From positions 18,107,513 through 18,171,512 of the forward strand of contig CM017561.1 in assembly GCA_007844125.1 (NCBI GenBank): a stretch of 64,000 nucleotides of DNA. The letters are read 5' to 3'. Position numbers and translations under genes: made by a program. Source of the DNA: Sinonovacula constricta (lineage: Eukaryota > Mollusca > Bivalvia > Cardiida > Solecurtidae). Of the stretch, positions 40,801-50,137 are shown one piece after another. The notes below the pieces were generated by a model. The model did no database searches, was not told where the DNA came from, and worked only from the letters and a program-made list of their open reading frames with translations. Position 1 is the first letter of the stretch. Each line of letters opens with the position of its first letter.

Positions 40801-43800
40801 GTTGGACTTGGTAAAACACCAAAACAAACATTAGAAATAATATCAGTCATCAACGTCGAGTTTGTGCAGTGGTTCATTTATCTAACAGGGGCATGAGCAG
40901 TTTTAAATGGAAAAGCATCACTGAAAGATTATCCCTGCTAAGGTTGGCCAGTGAGCTTGATGGCGTCAGTTTCAGACACGGTGCAAGGCAAAGTGAGTAG
41001 TGACTGGCGGATAATTTTGAAATAAATATCAGTAGACTTAAATGCATCCTGTTCAACAGTGATTCAAACATACGACCTTGGTATGTCATAAATAAGTGCA
41101 TGCTGGATGCCCAGACTCTTGAAGGGCAACAAGAAAGAAAGGCAGGTGACTTGTTCTACTGAATTCCTACGTTGGTTTGAGATGGAGGGATAATGTTATC
41201 TTGTCAAGATAATTACAGTAAATGAAACATGGATCCATCACTTTGATTCTGAAGCAAAGTCTGAATCAAGCATTTGACAAAGCTCAGGACCTGGAGATAA
41301 GCCTTCTTGGCTCACACCCCCCACCACCCCCACCATGAAACTAAGGCTTATCTTAGGGGCAAACATTTGCCAGTCTCCAGGTACTATGCTGGGAGATTAG
41401 GGTCGCAATTCAATCTTTTGACAGCCAGTGGTACAAAGACACATTCCCTATGTGGGTATCAAGGCACAGTGCGTTAACATTACTGGTGATTATGACGAAA
41501 AAGTCCAAATCTCAATTGATCTGTAACAACGCTGAAGTTACATATATATATATTATTTAGGCAAAATATCAATTTAATCAAAAGGTTTAGTTTTTTAGGG
41601 ACAAAATTCCAAACTTATCGAACAGCCCTTACATCATCAGCAGTGTCATGCTTTCTATCTGTTACAGTCATCAATAATAATTTAAATATCATTGTCAAAT
41701 TTGATCTTTGTAAACTCTTGGCATAATTTTGTGTTAAGTTGAAAAAAAACATTTATAGCATATTTTAGGCCTGTTGTTTAGTTCATTTTGTAAAGAACAT
41801 AAACAGGCAGGTAAGAGGATAAATATTCTCATAGAGTTGGAGCAATTGCAAAATTATAACAATTAGTGAAAGAAACAGAATGCTGTTAATCTTCGCAGTG
41901 ATTATAGATCCCATTAACATCATTGTCTTGCCTACGCCAAATGCACAGTTGCATAGTGTCAAGCTCTCAGGTTTTGTTGAGGCTGTAGACTGCCTGAGGC
42001 ATTTAAGGAATAAAATAAGGCCACTTACAAAATCATGCCTGGGTGACCCTGATTGTGGATTAAGATGCTCCAAGCAACCCAGATTTTAAGCTTCTTGTGC
42101 CTAAGGCGATTATTGAGCCTAGGGTAGGCATTTTTGTGTTATACTCACTAAAATCTGTCTTGATTTCCCCTCTAGGTCATCACTATTTAATATATCAATA
42201 TATAGTAATAAGTTCCTCACTAAGTGAATTAAAGCCTCAATAACATTCATGTAGGAAGGTCTTCCAGCTGATCAACAGAGTGCTGGTGATTCTGCCCAGA
42301 CATTTTCTGATGTATTCCTCCATCAAAAGAAAGATTGACACTCACCAACATGAGTTTGATCATAATATTGTTGGAGCATTATATAAATATCTAAAAGCCC
42401 CAGAAGTCTTACTTTTCTATTATCTCAAACATCAGTATTAGGATATCCATGACAGCAGAGCACATTTTCTTAATAAGAATATTTCCATAAATAATTAAAA
42501 CTAGAAATAATTTCCTGCGACATGGAAGTCATGTCCTTTTGGATGAAAATGTTTCAAGGAAGGACCATAACTCTGACAATATTAGGTGGAAAGTAACCAA
42601 AATCAATTCCAACCTGTATTTTGTTATCAAATACATTTTAATCAAGGTACAATATAAAACTATTGAAACCTCAAAAAACAATAACAGTTGTTTGCATTAG
42701 AATGCATATTAGAAAACAACAAGAAAGGGCAATTACCCTACTTTTATCAGCCAAATTGTTACCCAAATCAAAATTGACCTGCATACACCTGTTGACTAAA
42801 TATGAGAGAGATCTGCTGTGTTCTTCACAAGAAAAGTGCTGAACCCAAATTTAATCTTAGAATACATCAAGAATGGGCAATAACTGCACTGATACCAAGC
42901 ATGGATAGCGTCGCTATAATCAGTATGAGATTGAGATTGTGTTATTTAGTGATATTGAAATGGTAGATCACGTGGACTCGGTGTGAGGCTAGAGATGTGT
43001 CCTTCAAATTGCTAGCTTCCAACAGATATTGAGAGAGACCACATGTCTGATATGGTGGCTGTGACAAATTTCAAAAACAAAATAAAAACCTACCAGAGTG
43101 AGATTTGCAGATTTAACATGTTATGTTTTCATTTTTTGGGGACAAAAATGTGAACCAAACAGCTAACAGGCAGCTCTGCACCTGTTATATTAATTATGTG
43201 TATACATTTTATGAATTATTTACAATTAACACAAACATAAAATTGAAATTTATAAAAGAAGTTTCTATGTCTTTCATATATCTTAATCAATGGGGCCACT
43301 TAATTACCTGTTAGCATTGTTTCTGTTCCGGGTGTCCTCATCATGCCTATTGTTCGAACCTCTGAAATGTAAGAAAATGCCTCTAAAAGGAATAATACAA
43401 TTTTACCCCAAGAAAAAAAAATAACAGATACATAGAAAGGCTTAAATACCAAGCCTGGAGACACTTAGTTAAATTATAAATATGCAGTCAATAAATTTCT
43501 TGTCAACTTTTTTTTAAAATTTAATACACATTTTGTGGTCATTAAAAGGGTAAAGCTGTTTCCAAAGTCATACCAAAATTTCCCAAATAGAGATAAAATA
43601 ACAGTTTAAACTAGAGTCCTAAATTTTAATACAAAAACTAGATTTTTGTAACATATCTGTACCACAAACAGTTACATGTACTTAGTTTTGCATGACCATA
43701 CAATATATTAACAATTGTTTATTCCTTTATACTGAGATATTTGTAAAAATCCCAGTTAGATCCAAGCACATTTGTTGACTTTGTTTTTTGGGTGGTAAAA

Positions 43801-45892
43801 ATTTGATTTACAGATGTTTTGCTACCTTCGTTTTGCTACCTGTTATGTTTCAAACCTTTATATTTTGCAACCCAGTTTAGCATCAATGATCAATACCAAT
43901 TAATATTGCTTTAAATGTGACAATCACTTAACAACAGTTAAGCTTTAGTTTAATAAGTAAATAAGATTGTTTTCATTTTTGTATACACATACACATAATT
44001 CACCTTTCCGCGAGATCTAAAAAAAGATATTACACATTGTGTATTAGTATGGAATTGGCCAATCACATCGCGTTCATTGACACTTAACCTGCGTTATGCT
44101 GATTCTCACTTACACATTGTCCCACAAACAATGATTTTGACAAGCAATCAGTTTAAATCTGTTTGAGCCTTTGGTTTAATTTAATAGCAACAGGGTTTTT
44201 TGTTGTTTGTGGTTTGCAAGGAATCGTACGTTGCTGTAATCGCTTCTCTGTTTGCATCTTAATTTAGTTTATTGGATGAGGCTTGTCCATTTCTGCATCG
44301 AAAGGTAAAATCTTGCTGTAGCCAGCAACAACTTTCTTTCATAATTTTGTGTCATGGATGCATCATTTGGTGAAACTGTCTTAATCTTCATCTAAACATC
44401 TCCATCACAAGCTCTTTGCATTTGGGAGATATCAAATTCAAATATTTTCGCGTATCTGTAAGATAATCAGTAAGATCTGTCACTTTAAACCAGGTTGTTT
44501 GTGGGGGTTGTCGGACGTAATGTACCATTACCGTAACGTACCAGGACTTAATGTACCATTTTGGGATCAAATGTACCATATATAGAATATATAGGGAATT
44601 ATTGTTAACGTTTATATATATTGTTTTTAGTTCAAATAAAGTTAAAACATGTTGTAAATTTGTGTATATGATATTTAAATGTCTATGTATTGAAATTTTA
44701 ACGAGTTTTATTTAAATAAAATGCATAAATACCTGTGTTTGTTCTGTAAAGTAAGTGGTTATAAACCTATATTTTCGTAATTTAATCCAGTCACAAATGT
44801 GTTTTGTATTTAATTAAATTAAGATTGGAATGGATAACAATTTAATGTATTAGATTATTGTCCCATACATCTCCAAGTGATGAGCGAAGTGATGTGTTTA
44901 AACAATCATTGTGATTGTTTGTTTTTTTAGTTATTCACACATTAATTTAAACTGTGAATGTTTTAGCACAATTGTGTAATTAAGGGTATCTAAAGTTTCA
45001 AATGGTCATGATTAAAGTATTAAAGATGTGAAAACATGCTTTTGAAGACGATTTATAGTGGTAATTAATAGGGTCATATGAAATGAGATTTTCACACCTA
45101 ATTATCACCCCTCAATGGGGTCCTCCACACTGAACAATAGGCCTACCATAATCCCTATATAAACTATAGATGGTACATTCGATCCAAAAATGGTACATTA
45201 AGTCCTGGTACATTACGGTAATGGTACATTAAGACCAGCACCCGTTTGTGGGCAAGGGGGCGGAGCTTAAACTCTATTTTTAGACTCGCGGAAAGGTGAA
45301 TTGGGCATAAAAATAAAAAGTTTACACACAATTTTTATATGTCCCTCTTACTCATTCTCTTGTTATTGCAATAATAACTTGTAATATATATGTCTCATGT
45401 AGTTTGAGAAGAACATGGCTAAAAATGACAACAAAGACATTCTCATTTAATAAAACTGTTAGATATTATATTTACATTATAGCATGCACCAACAACATCC
45501 TTTAATTTTGTTATTTCAATTAAGAATGCCATGGGTATGGGTCATATTCCCAAATTTGTGAATAAATCTTTAATTTACCACCTTATTTGAGAACATATAT
45601 ATACCTTCTTTATGCAGACAATTCTTTCATCTGAAATATTATGTCTTTATATATAACACGTCTTCCTATATATTGATTATTGTTATCATTATAAATATTA
45701 AGGTCGCCTACAATATACATATTATACAATTACAGAGAATTAGATCTCACTTTTACACACAAATATACATGTTGTTAGGTTAGAGTAATTATCATTCTAT
45801 ACATCTTACCTGGGATTATGCAGGTATATATCCCCATATACTGACGATGTTATTAACAACACACAAGCAATCTTCAATACCTTGTCTGTCAT
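16430..45892 (-). CDS. Gene A: DD3-3-like type I membrane protein, 14 exons (whole span)
   Basis: Spliced gene reconstructed by eye. Coding exons in transcript order: 45892-45810, 43361-43308, 40307-40218, 39558-39463, 35767-35629, 33649-33524, 31975-31823, 31084-30897, 29845-29603, 26880-26710, 22692-22457, 22191-21984, 20537-20420, 16825-16430. All introns are GT-AG, phases agree at every junction, and the total of 2301 nt gives 766 residues plus stop. The mature N-terminus [13 protein letters not shown], then [19 protein letters not shown] and an EWTSQHSC motif, marks the family annotated as protein DD3-3-like (first named in Dictyostelium). Visible parts: signal peptide (1-20), Cys-containing ectodomain, a cupredoxin-like stretch about 420-560, a membrane helix about 719-740 and a short basic cytoplasmic tail. 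Molecular function is not known to me. No poly(A) signal could be assigned with confidence. Gene B, a paralogue, lies divergently upstream. Confidence 0.85.
17208..17759. repeat. 58-bp minisatellite, distal block (intron 13 of gene A)
   Basis: About nine units built on CTTAAGGTCTCTGTCAGCAG and CCTGGACCCTGTGTGCCCCC. On the minus strand each unit is the 3' end of exon 13 (GGTCCAGGCTGCTGACAGAG, then ACCTTAAG) followed by gtacag or atacag. This block is separated from the larger one by a MITE. Near 17703-17727 a unit has grown a poly-C/CA tract. Confidence 0.9.
17764..18938. mobile_element. TTAA-target MITE splitting the minisatellite
   Basis: Ends CTCATTGTGCCCTA (left) and, reverse-complemented, CTCATTGTACCCTA (right). 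TTAA is duplicated at 17760-17763 and 18939-18942. Excision with one TTAA would restore a perfect CTTAAGGTCTCTG repeat unit. There is no ORF of transposase length. TTAA targets are typical of piggyBac and Kolobok families; which one applies is not resolved. Confidence 0.85.
18943..20447. repeat. 58-bp minisatellite, main block abutting exon 13 of gene A
   Basis: About 26 units in two alternating forms: one with CTGTACCTTAAGGTCTCTG, the other with CTTCAATTTAAGGTCTCTG and a shortened GCCGCAGCC. The highest-coordinate unit is the authentic 3' end of exon 13 (20447-20420 on the minus strand). Confidence 0.92.
20420..20537 (-). CDS. Gene A exon 13, whose 3' end seeded a minisatellite
   Basis: Acceptor tatACAG|CATGGG, donor CTTAAG|gtacag. 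The 118-nt exon is exactly what the phases of exons 12 (2) and 14 (0) demand. It encodes [20 protein letters not shown] followed by [19 protein letters not shown]. The last 28 nt plus the donor and adjacent intron form the first unit of the 58-bp array that fills much of the next intron. A 28-nt version bounded by an internal AG would keep the same phase but would lose the [13 protein letters not shown] segment, so the longer exon is preferred. Confidence 0.75.
20538..21983 (-). other. Intron 12 of gene A
   Basis: AT-rich. A loose duplication of TGTTGCTTACCTGAGTCACA lies near 21445-21510. No element or gene recognised. Confidence 0.5.
21984..22191 (-). CDS. Gene A exon 12
   Basis: Acceptor cacCAG|GTGC, donor GACAG|gtaaat. 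208 nt, enters in phase 1, leaves in phase 2. Encodes [20 protein letters not shown], then [20 protein letters not shown] and GYIPLPD. The VGTYHYVC...NFSN pattern resembles the last strands of a cupredoxin fold, but the His/Met that would bind type-1 copper after the Cys is not evident. Confidence 0.85.
22457..22692 (-). CDS. Gene A exon 11
   Basis: Acceptor ttaaAG|A, donor GATG|gtagtg. 236 nt, enters in phase 2, leaves in phase 1. Encodes [20 protein letters not shown], then a stretch rich in Asn/Gly/Tyr ([20 protein letters not shown]) and [12 protein letters not shown]. Confidence 0.85.
23793..26322. repeat. 42-bp minisatellite, about 60 units (intron 10 of gene A)
   Basis: The unit reads GGGAGACTGTCATGTTCTCC and AAGCCTAGCAGGTGTCTCCATA. 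Most variation lies at two places: GAGACTG/GAGATTG and TTCTCC/TTCTTT. The unit has 14 codons and no stops in two plus and two minus frames, which explains several very long ORFs (up to about 876 codons) with no sign of being genes. No splice site of gene A is contained in the unit. Confidence 0.95.
26400..26434 (-). repeat. 35-bp copy of part of exon 13 inside intron 10
   Basis: ATGCAGGCCATGCAACAC(A)CC, then TTCAGCTGCATTCA, matches exon 13 positions 20492-20526 at 34 of 35 bases, in the same orientation. It lies about 80 bp from the end of the 42-bp array. Confidence 0.75.
26710..26880 (-). CDS. Gene A exon 10
   Basis: Acceptor tgaAG|GTCCC, donor TTTCA|gtaagt. 171 nt, phase 2 to phase 2. Encodes [20 protein letters not shown] and [20 protein letters not shown], then [16 protein letters not shown]. 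With the next exon ([12 protein letters not shown]) the pattern is that of a cupredoxin-like beta sandwich: a beta strand, a P.T.....G..I.F turn, then W.GSD. Confidence 0.85.
27098..29315 (-). mobile_element. mariner element, nearly intact, 2.2 kb (intron 9 of gene A)
   Basis: Inverted ends CGAGGGATGATCCAAAATAA and (reverse-complemented) CGAGGGATGATCCAGAATAA, followed by CCCGGAATT, flanked by TA at 27096-27097 and 29316-29317. It carries a mariner transposase on the minus strand, the same direction as gene A. Confidence 0.92.
27335..28930 (-). pseudogene. mariner transposase (DD34D) in three exon-like blocks, one frameshift
   Basis: Block 1 (28930-28583, 116 codons) holds the two helix-turn-helix parts ([47 protein letters not shown]). 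Block 2 (28349-28014, 112 codons) starts [10 protein letters not shown] and holds the first catalytic Asp in [15 protein letters not shown]. Block 3 (27713-27335) holds [10 protein letters not shown] and [14 protein letters not shown], with 34 residues between the two Asp. The blocks are separated by AT-rich gt...ag stretches of 233 and 300 bp that join in phase 0. Block 3 is one base too long (379 nt); the extra base appears to be in the run GATCGGGGGTCC near 27588-27598. Expected length is about 353 residues, normal for mariner. It cuts and pastes its own element when active; this copy is disabled unless the shift is an assembly error. Confidence 0.85.
29603..29845 (-). CDS. Gene A exon 9
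   Basis: Acceptor tcTCAG|G, donor GATAG|gtacga. 243 nt, phase 2 to phase 2. Starts [20 protein letters not shown], with sequons NIS and NAS, and ends [16 protein letters not shown]. The next intron carries the mariner element. Confidence 0.85.
29846..30896 (-). other. Intron 8 of gene A
   Basis: AT-rich. No element or gene recognised. Confidence 0.5.
30897..31084 (-). CDS. Gene A exon 8
   Basis: Acceptor ttGCAG|AACTTC, donor ATCCG|gtaaaa. Begins [20 protein letters not shown] and contains [14 protein letters not shown] and [16 protein letters not shown]. It has candidate N-glycosylation sequons NES and NWT. Enters in phase 0 and leaves in phase 2. Confidence 0.85.
31085..31822 (-). other. 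Intron 7 of gene A
   Basis: No recognisable element. Confidence 0.5.
31823..31975 (-). CDS. Gene A exon 7 (51 codons)
   Basis: Acceptor ccAG|GATATTG, donor TGTGAG|gtgaga; phase 0 on both sides. Begins [20 protein letters not shown] and ends LPNNRLDCE. Three Cys are visible. Confidence 0.85.
32240..32540 (+). repeat. Possible dispersed repeat in intron 6
   Basis: Begins TTTGTTGGGTTTATCGTCCC and ends near CAGGTTAGAACCCGGAGTCT. Openings of the type GGGTTTA(A/T)CGTC are common repeat sequences in molluscs as I recall them. Only one copy is in the window, so this rests on memory. Confidence 0.35.
33524..33649 (-). CDS. Gene A exon 6 (42 codons)
   Basis: Acceptor ttGCAG|AAT, donor TGGAAG|gtaagg; phase 0 on both sides. 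Encodes [20 protein letters not shown] followed by [22 protein letters not shown], a Tyr/Trp-rich segment with one Cys. Confidence 0.85.
33958..34165 (+). repeat. Degenerate 27-31-bp tandem repeat, about 8 units (intron 5)
   Basis: Units of the form CAGACAGCTATGTTAAGCTA followed by ACTGCATT, with single-base and small length changes. Confidence 0.8.
35629..35767 (-). CDS. Gene A exon 5, with its acceptor inside a minisatellite
   Basis: Acceptor GTATTACAG|AACCATTCCTG, donor GACCAG|gtgatc. Encodes [20 protein letters not shown] and then [26 protein letters not shown], with four Cys. The acceptor and the first 10-11 nt of the exon form the last unit of the 47-bp array that fills the upstream intron. 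Only this copy continues into the unique exon body, so its position is well fixed. Confidence 0.85.
35761..38490. repeat. 47-bp minisatellite, about 57 units, ending in the exon 5 acceptor
   Basis: The plus-strand unit contains GAATGGTTCTGTAATACATT and CTGATAATGTACATGTATAC, then AATACAG. Form A (GGTTCTGTAATAC, about 20 copies) reads GTATTACAG|AACCATTC on the minus strand, identical to the true exon 5 border. Form B (GGTTCTACACTATAC) reads GTATAGTGTAG|AACC. Form A fills the end next to the exon, with a few copies elsewhere; B dominates the middle. The last units (38340-38490) decay. Confidence 0.95.
38583..38640. repeat. GAT-rich microsatellite
   Basis: Imperfect (GAT)n in intron 4. A similar ATC-rich stretch lies at 39328-39380, and another in intron 3 at 40323-40380. 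Confidence 0.8.
39463..39558 (-). CDS. Gene A exon 4
   Basis: Acceptor ggcAG|G, donor ACACA|gtgagt. Encodes [20 protein letters not shown] followed by [11 protein letters not shown]. Three cysteines are visible. It matches gene B TNQHGCGG...NCNIVLQMLC. Phase 2 on both sides. Confidence 0.85.
40218..40307 (-). CDS. Gene A exon 3
   Basis: Acceptor tttTAG|A, donor GAATG|gtgtgt. Encodes [16 protein letters not shown] and then [13 protein letters not shown]. It aligns with gene B residues [16 protein letters not shown] and SVEW, but lacks about 20 residues present in gene B between NVG and the M.YF/KYY motif. Phase 2 in, phase 2 out. Confidence 0.85.
40750..41280 (+). pseudogene. Old mariner transposase relic (intron 2 of gene A)
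   Basis: Broken pieces on the plus strand in the right order. N-terminal [18 protein letters not shown] lies near 40790-40850, then [10 protein letters not shown] near 40910. [14 protein letters not shown] follows near 41100-41150. FLRWFEMEG precedes [18 protein letters not shown] (ending in a stop near 41278). Several frame changes and stops are present. The motif normally TxDETW has Asn in place of the catalytic Asp. This is much older than the mariner at 27.1 kb and in opposite orientation. Confidence 0.7.
42245..42335 (+). repeat. Dispersed repeat fragment related to 3232-3335
   Basis: GTCTTCCAGCTGATCAACAG...GTGCTGGTGATTCTGCCCAG parallels the copy at 3.2 kb. Confidence 0.45.
43308..43361 (-). 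CDS. Gene A exon 2 (18 codons)
   Basis: Acceptor attTCAG|A, donor AACAG|gtaatt. The 54-nt exon encodes [17 protein letters not shown] with arginine codons split at both borders (phase 2 on each side). The same peptide is not split in the paralogue gene B. Confidence 0.85.
44001..45298. mobile_element. Outer MITE in intron 1, host of a second MITE
   Basis: Inverted ends CACCTTTCCGCGAGATCTAA and (reverse-complemented) CACCTTTCCGCGAGTCTAAA, each bordered by AATT. Without the inner insertion it would be about 550 bp. No ORF. Superfamily not assigned; AATT may be target duplication or part of the ends. Confidence 0.6.
44506..45243. mobile_element. Inner MITE with 9-bp target duplication
   Basis: GTTTGTGGG is repeated at 44497-44505 and 45244-45252. 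The inverted ends are about 80 bp and share TAATGTACCATTACCGTAA and CCAGGACTTAATGTACCATT; the phrase AATGTACCAT is iterated three times per end. Same architecture (9-bp duplication, iterated ends) as the element at 1497-2421 but unrelated sequence. Confidence 0.8.
45810..45892 (-). CDS. Gene A exon 1: start codon and signal peptide
   Basis: The ATG reads from 45892. The exon encodes a short basic lead (MTDK), a hydrophobic run ([13 protein letters not shown]) and a likely cleavage site VYG|D, followed by DIYLHNP, the family's mature N-terminus. The donor is CCCAG|gtaaga. The exon ends in phase 2. The intron that follows is 2.4 kb and holds two nested MITEs. Confidence 0.85.
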
Positions 45893-47788
45893 CGTAACTT
45901 TCTCCCTCTAAAATATTTACTATATCTAAATGAATGTAGGACAGTTCTATAAATCAATTATTTTATTTATTAACACTTCTGATAGAGGTCCAGATTGTCA
46001 TTCTGAAGAAGAATCTATAAGTGTCCTCTCACAAACAGATCACCAACAAACACACCCTGTTCATGACTAATTGAAAGGTATTAAGTGAAACATAAGCAGA
46101 CACTTGTGTACGTCCATGATCTTTGCCTGAGTGGGAAACCGTTTACCTATTGTCAAGTGGCCTTCACTCATTCCCTTCACGTGAACATGACTAGTTACAT
46201 TTGACGTATGACCAGTGTGACGGTGGACGCCTTCAAAACACGTTATCCTTACACCCAGCGAAATAGTTCTTTAATTAAAATGACCAGATTTTGTATTGTC
46301 ATTTGTGCATTGAAATGAAACGAACTGTATAAGACAGATGAAAAGATACAATAAGCAAACAAGAAGTAAATTCAGTTGACCACTTTTCATTTCTAAATTT
46401 AATTTTGTCTGTTGTGCGGAAGGATATTATATTGCAAAACGAAAGTAGATTCGACTCACAAACAAAAACACAGACTGAACACGGCAGTACAGGTGAGTAA
46501 CACATGTTTTTATATTTGCTCATGCACATTATAATAAACAATCTCAATTTAAATATAGTTAAGAAGACTCTCAACCATGCTGGTCACTTCGGTAAATTAA
46601 TTTTTCGGTCATATTTGATTAATATAGTTAATGGTTTGATCACTTTTGTTACTAATATATTAATGTAGAAAACTCATTGAAACATGCTAAAAGGTGTTGT
46701 TATCTCATATGACAGCATTTTTTAATCAATGATTTACCTTTAGTTGTATCGATACGTGCTCTTGTATTGATTTTATTCATGAATGTTACAAGTGTCAAGA
46801 TAATAATGTAATCCTGCAACTCATGTATCTGAGGTTTTACATATTTTAAATGTGTTGATTTTCTGCAATACCAAAACATTTGAAAAAAATAATTCATATC
46901 TTACAGAATAAAATGTAAATACTTTTTTTTAAATCTAGCCAACTGTACTGCTATACTGTTGGATAATAAATATGTAAAATACATATACAATTAGCGAAAT
47001 AGATAATTGCTAGATTAATGGCATGCTAAAAATATTCAAGAAATAAAGACTCTGTATCCTGGTAAGTGAAGAAGAAATTGGCATCAATATTCAACCTGTG
47101 TTTATGTAATGTTATATCAAAGCAAATGTTTCATATTATAATGTTTTTTGTTTGCTTGCTGAAAAGGGGAATAAAAAAGGGTGGGGTTCCACATTCTAAA
47201 CTTATGCAACAATTATCTGGTATAATGACACATAAGTACATAGGAAATACATAGGATTGCATGTTTCATATTTGCTATTCATCCATTATGTTACACAACC
47301 ATTATTTACTTTCTAAACACACTTTACCAAAATGTCCCAACCATTTACTAGAAAAGTCCAGTTTACCAAAAAAGTCAGTTACCTCCTTCCCTCACAATCT
47401 ACTCTCTCCTTTCTCTTTCTCACTGTCGCCTGGTACATCCATCCATCTATCTGCCTGCTGCACATCTGTTTATCCTGCCTATACCTCCAAATCTTCATAA
47501 CAAGCTCTTTGGTTATCTGTTTGTCTGACTCTTTGTTTATCTGACTCTTTGTTTATGTGTTTGTCTCACTCCTTGTATTTTCCTCTGCCTTGTGTCAGTA
47601 TCTCCCACTTGCTCTTTCTCCATACATATTTTTTCTGTCTATCCCTCCCAGTCTGGCTCAGCCTTTTTTACTGCCTGCCGACCTTTCCGCCTTCCTGCTT
47701 GCCTGCCTGCATGACTGCCTGTCCATATGTCCTGTCTGCCTACCTGTCTTATTGGCATTTAACACTAAATAATACAAAAATATAAATA
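45893..47788. promoter_or_regulatory. Upstream region shared by genes A and B, proximal part
   Basis: The two start codons face away from each other across 6.6 kb. I see no defined TATA or initiator element, and no small genes. A CT-rich stretch lies at 47390-47750. Confidence 0.35.
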
Positions 47789-48696
47789 CAGTAAAACCTC
47801 TCCACAGCAACATCTGGCGGAGGCACGAAAAAGTGTTGCTGCTCAGAGGTGTTGTTGCTCAGAGGTTTCAATGAGATGAGAAAAAATGTGTTTTTTTAAT
47901 AGTTTTGTACTGATTTTAGATTTTCCTAAGTTTATGTTTTAGTTAATTTTGCTTTGGTAATAAAAATGCAATATATTGTTATACGAGAAAACAAAGGATG
48001 ATTTTTAAATAATTTATTGATGATGAAAAACAAGTTGTATACCCCAAAAACAAACTTAAATATGTATGTACATGATGAAAACGCAAGCTGTTCAACATAG
48101 AAAAAATTTGTAAATGTATGTACATGTACACTCGTACTGTATATATGTAAGTTCGGCATTTTTTACTTGTTTTGCACAATTTAGTTGTCGAATTTATAGT
48201 CAGACATCCTAAAATAATGACAGTTTGCATTTAGCACTTAACGTAAACATCTTAATTTTTAAGAAAGCTATCAATACAGTGATATCTTTTAATCTTCCGA
48301 TCAATTTAAGAAAACAAACCTACCGTTAATATCATCAATAGTTGACACTTCTTTCACACGTTCCCGCAATACCATAGATCTACAACGGCATGTTTGTAGC
48401 ATGCAGCTGGTTTCTTGATTCCAATTAACACCTTTTCAACAGGGTACAAGCAGTGATCAGCCGATCGCGTGACATTTCTGGTGTACGCGACTGACTGTTC
48501 TAAAAATAGCTGCACTGGTGTTGCTACGCAGAGGTTAAACTAGCCTCAGGGAAGAGAATTACATGGCTGCTTACCGCTTCGCGGAGGAGTTGCTGCTTAG
48601 AGGTTAAAATGCGCTGAAAACTACTGGGGGGAAATTTAACTGCCGCTGCTTAGAGGTAGCCGCTGCTTAGAGGCGCCGCTTCTAGAGGTTTTACTG
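47789..48696. mobile_element. Tigger/pogo-like MITE between genes A and B
   Basis: Ends CAGTAAAACCTCT and (reverse-complemented) CAGTAAAACCTCT, flanked by TA at 47787-47788 and 48697-48698. Subterminal phrases GTTGCTGCTCAGAGGT and CGCTGCTTAGAGG are repeated several times. CAGTAAAACCTC-type ends are typical of pogo/Tigger elements. No transposase. Confidence 0.85.
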
Positions 48697-48698
48697 TA

Positions 48699-50106
48699 GT
48701 ATTCAAAGTATTTCAATTATACAAAAGCACTCATTTAAAGATGTTTCTTTTAAACAAACATTTGTTATCATATGCAGGGTGTTCGGCAGACTCTGAACTT
48801 CAAGGGTCATTGACCCCTCAGTCAAAATTTTCAGGGTTCAAATTCAAATTTCTGAGGGTCATATCTGTGTGTCGTGTAGCACATCATAAAGCGCATATGT
48901 GCTGTTATATTAATGTTGATTGTGTTTTACTATTTACAGTTAATTAATTTTTCTTTTTTTTTTAGAATTTAGGTTTTTCTTCAGATCTTTTTCTTTTTCT
49001 CTTTATAACATTTAATTCATCATTTTTTGTGTTTATAATTTTTATTGTATATTCAATTATATCATCGACAACCACATTTTGTATAAATAAGCCTTGATGG
49101 GAATTATTGATATTTCTAAGAGTTTGCTAGGGACAAGTAAATAAACAGAATATTGCTTAATAGTGTTTTTTTCTGCATCTCAGTTATGACAATCAAATAA
49201 AAAAAGAAACATATCAATTAACAATGTTACATTGTCATTGTTAAAAAAAATATTGCTTCTCAAAACTGATGCACTCCAAAACCAATTATAAATGTAAGAG
49301 TCGACGTTTTTGGCCACCCAATTAGGCATATTTCCTTACTAAATATATCTAAAGGCACCATCAGGCAAGACAACAAGAACCTGGTTTTCAGTACAAAATG
49401 TACTGTGTCAAACTGTATTCTGTGCCCAAAACTAATTTTGAAATATCTAAACGTCAAACAAGCTTTTCTTAGTCATAATTTCAACAATTCAAGTAACATG
49501 TACATCTTTCGTAGATACGATCAATCGATTTGCCATATTAGTGTGCATAGTTCTAAATTGCTGTCAAATTAAATTTGCAGTAATCACACATTTAGGTGGC
49601 CAATCAAGTAATTATACAATGCCTACAGTCGTCCTTAATTGCTTCAGGTGCATCACTTATGCATTGAAATCTTGGACTGCTCAAAGCAGAAAAAAATTTG
49701 TTTAATACAGTGTTTTTTTTATTATATATTTTATAAAATATGTCATGAAGGAAGGCTTCATTTATTATAATTTACTTTTAACAGCATCTTTGTCATATTC
49801 CACTGGAGTGCAGGAATAAGTGACTAACTTGAGATACATTACTATATACGTTTTAAAACTGAATTACATTTTAAAGAATATTTTAATAAATACTAAGCAT
49901 AGAACTAAGCTTAAGTCACGTTATATGCACAAAAGTTTGCTTTTAAAACTGGAAGATAGAGTCCTGGAGCTGATTTGGACCTTGTCCTTATCACCACATC
50001 TTGTGTCTCTCCCTATTGGCTCTCTTTTCTGGAAATGTTGATTCCTAGACTTGAAGAATCCTCTTTTGACTCCCTAGCAGTGTCTGTCTGCCTGTCTGTC
50101 TATCCT

Positions 50107-50137
<31 letters not shown>

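Noticed and set aside
48779..48870. CAGGGTGTTCGG start resembling a hAT end
   Set aside because: No matching second end or target duplication found.
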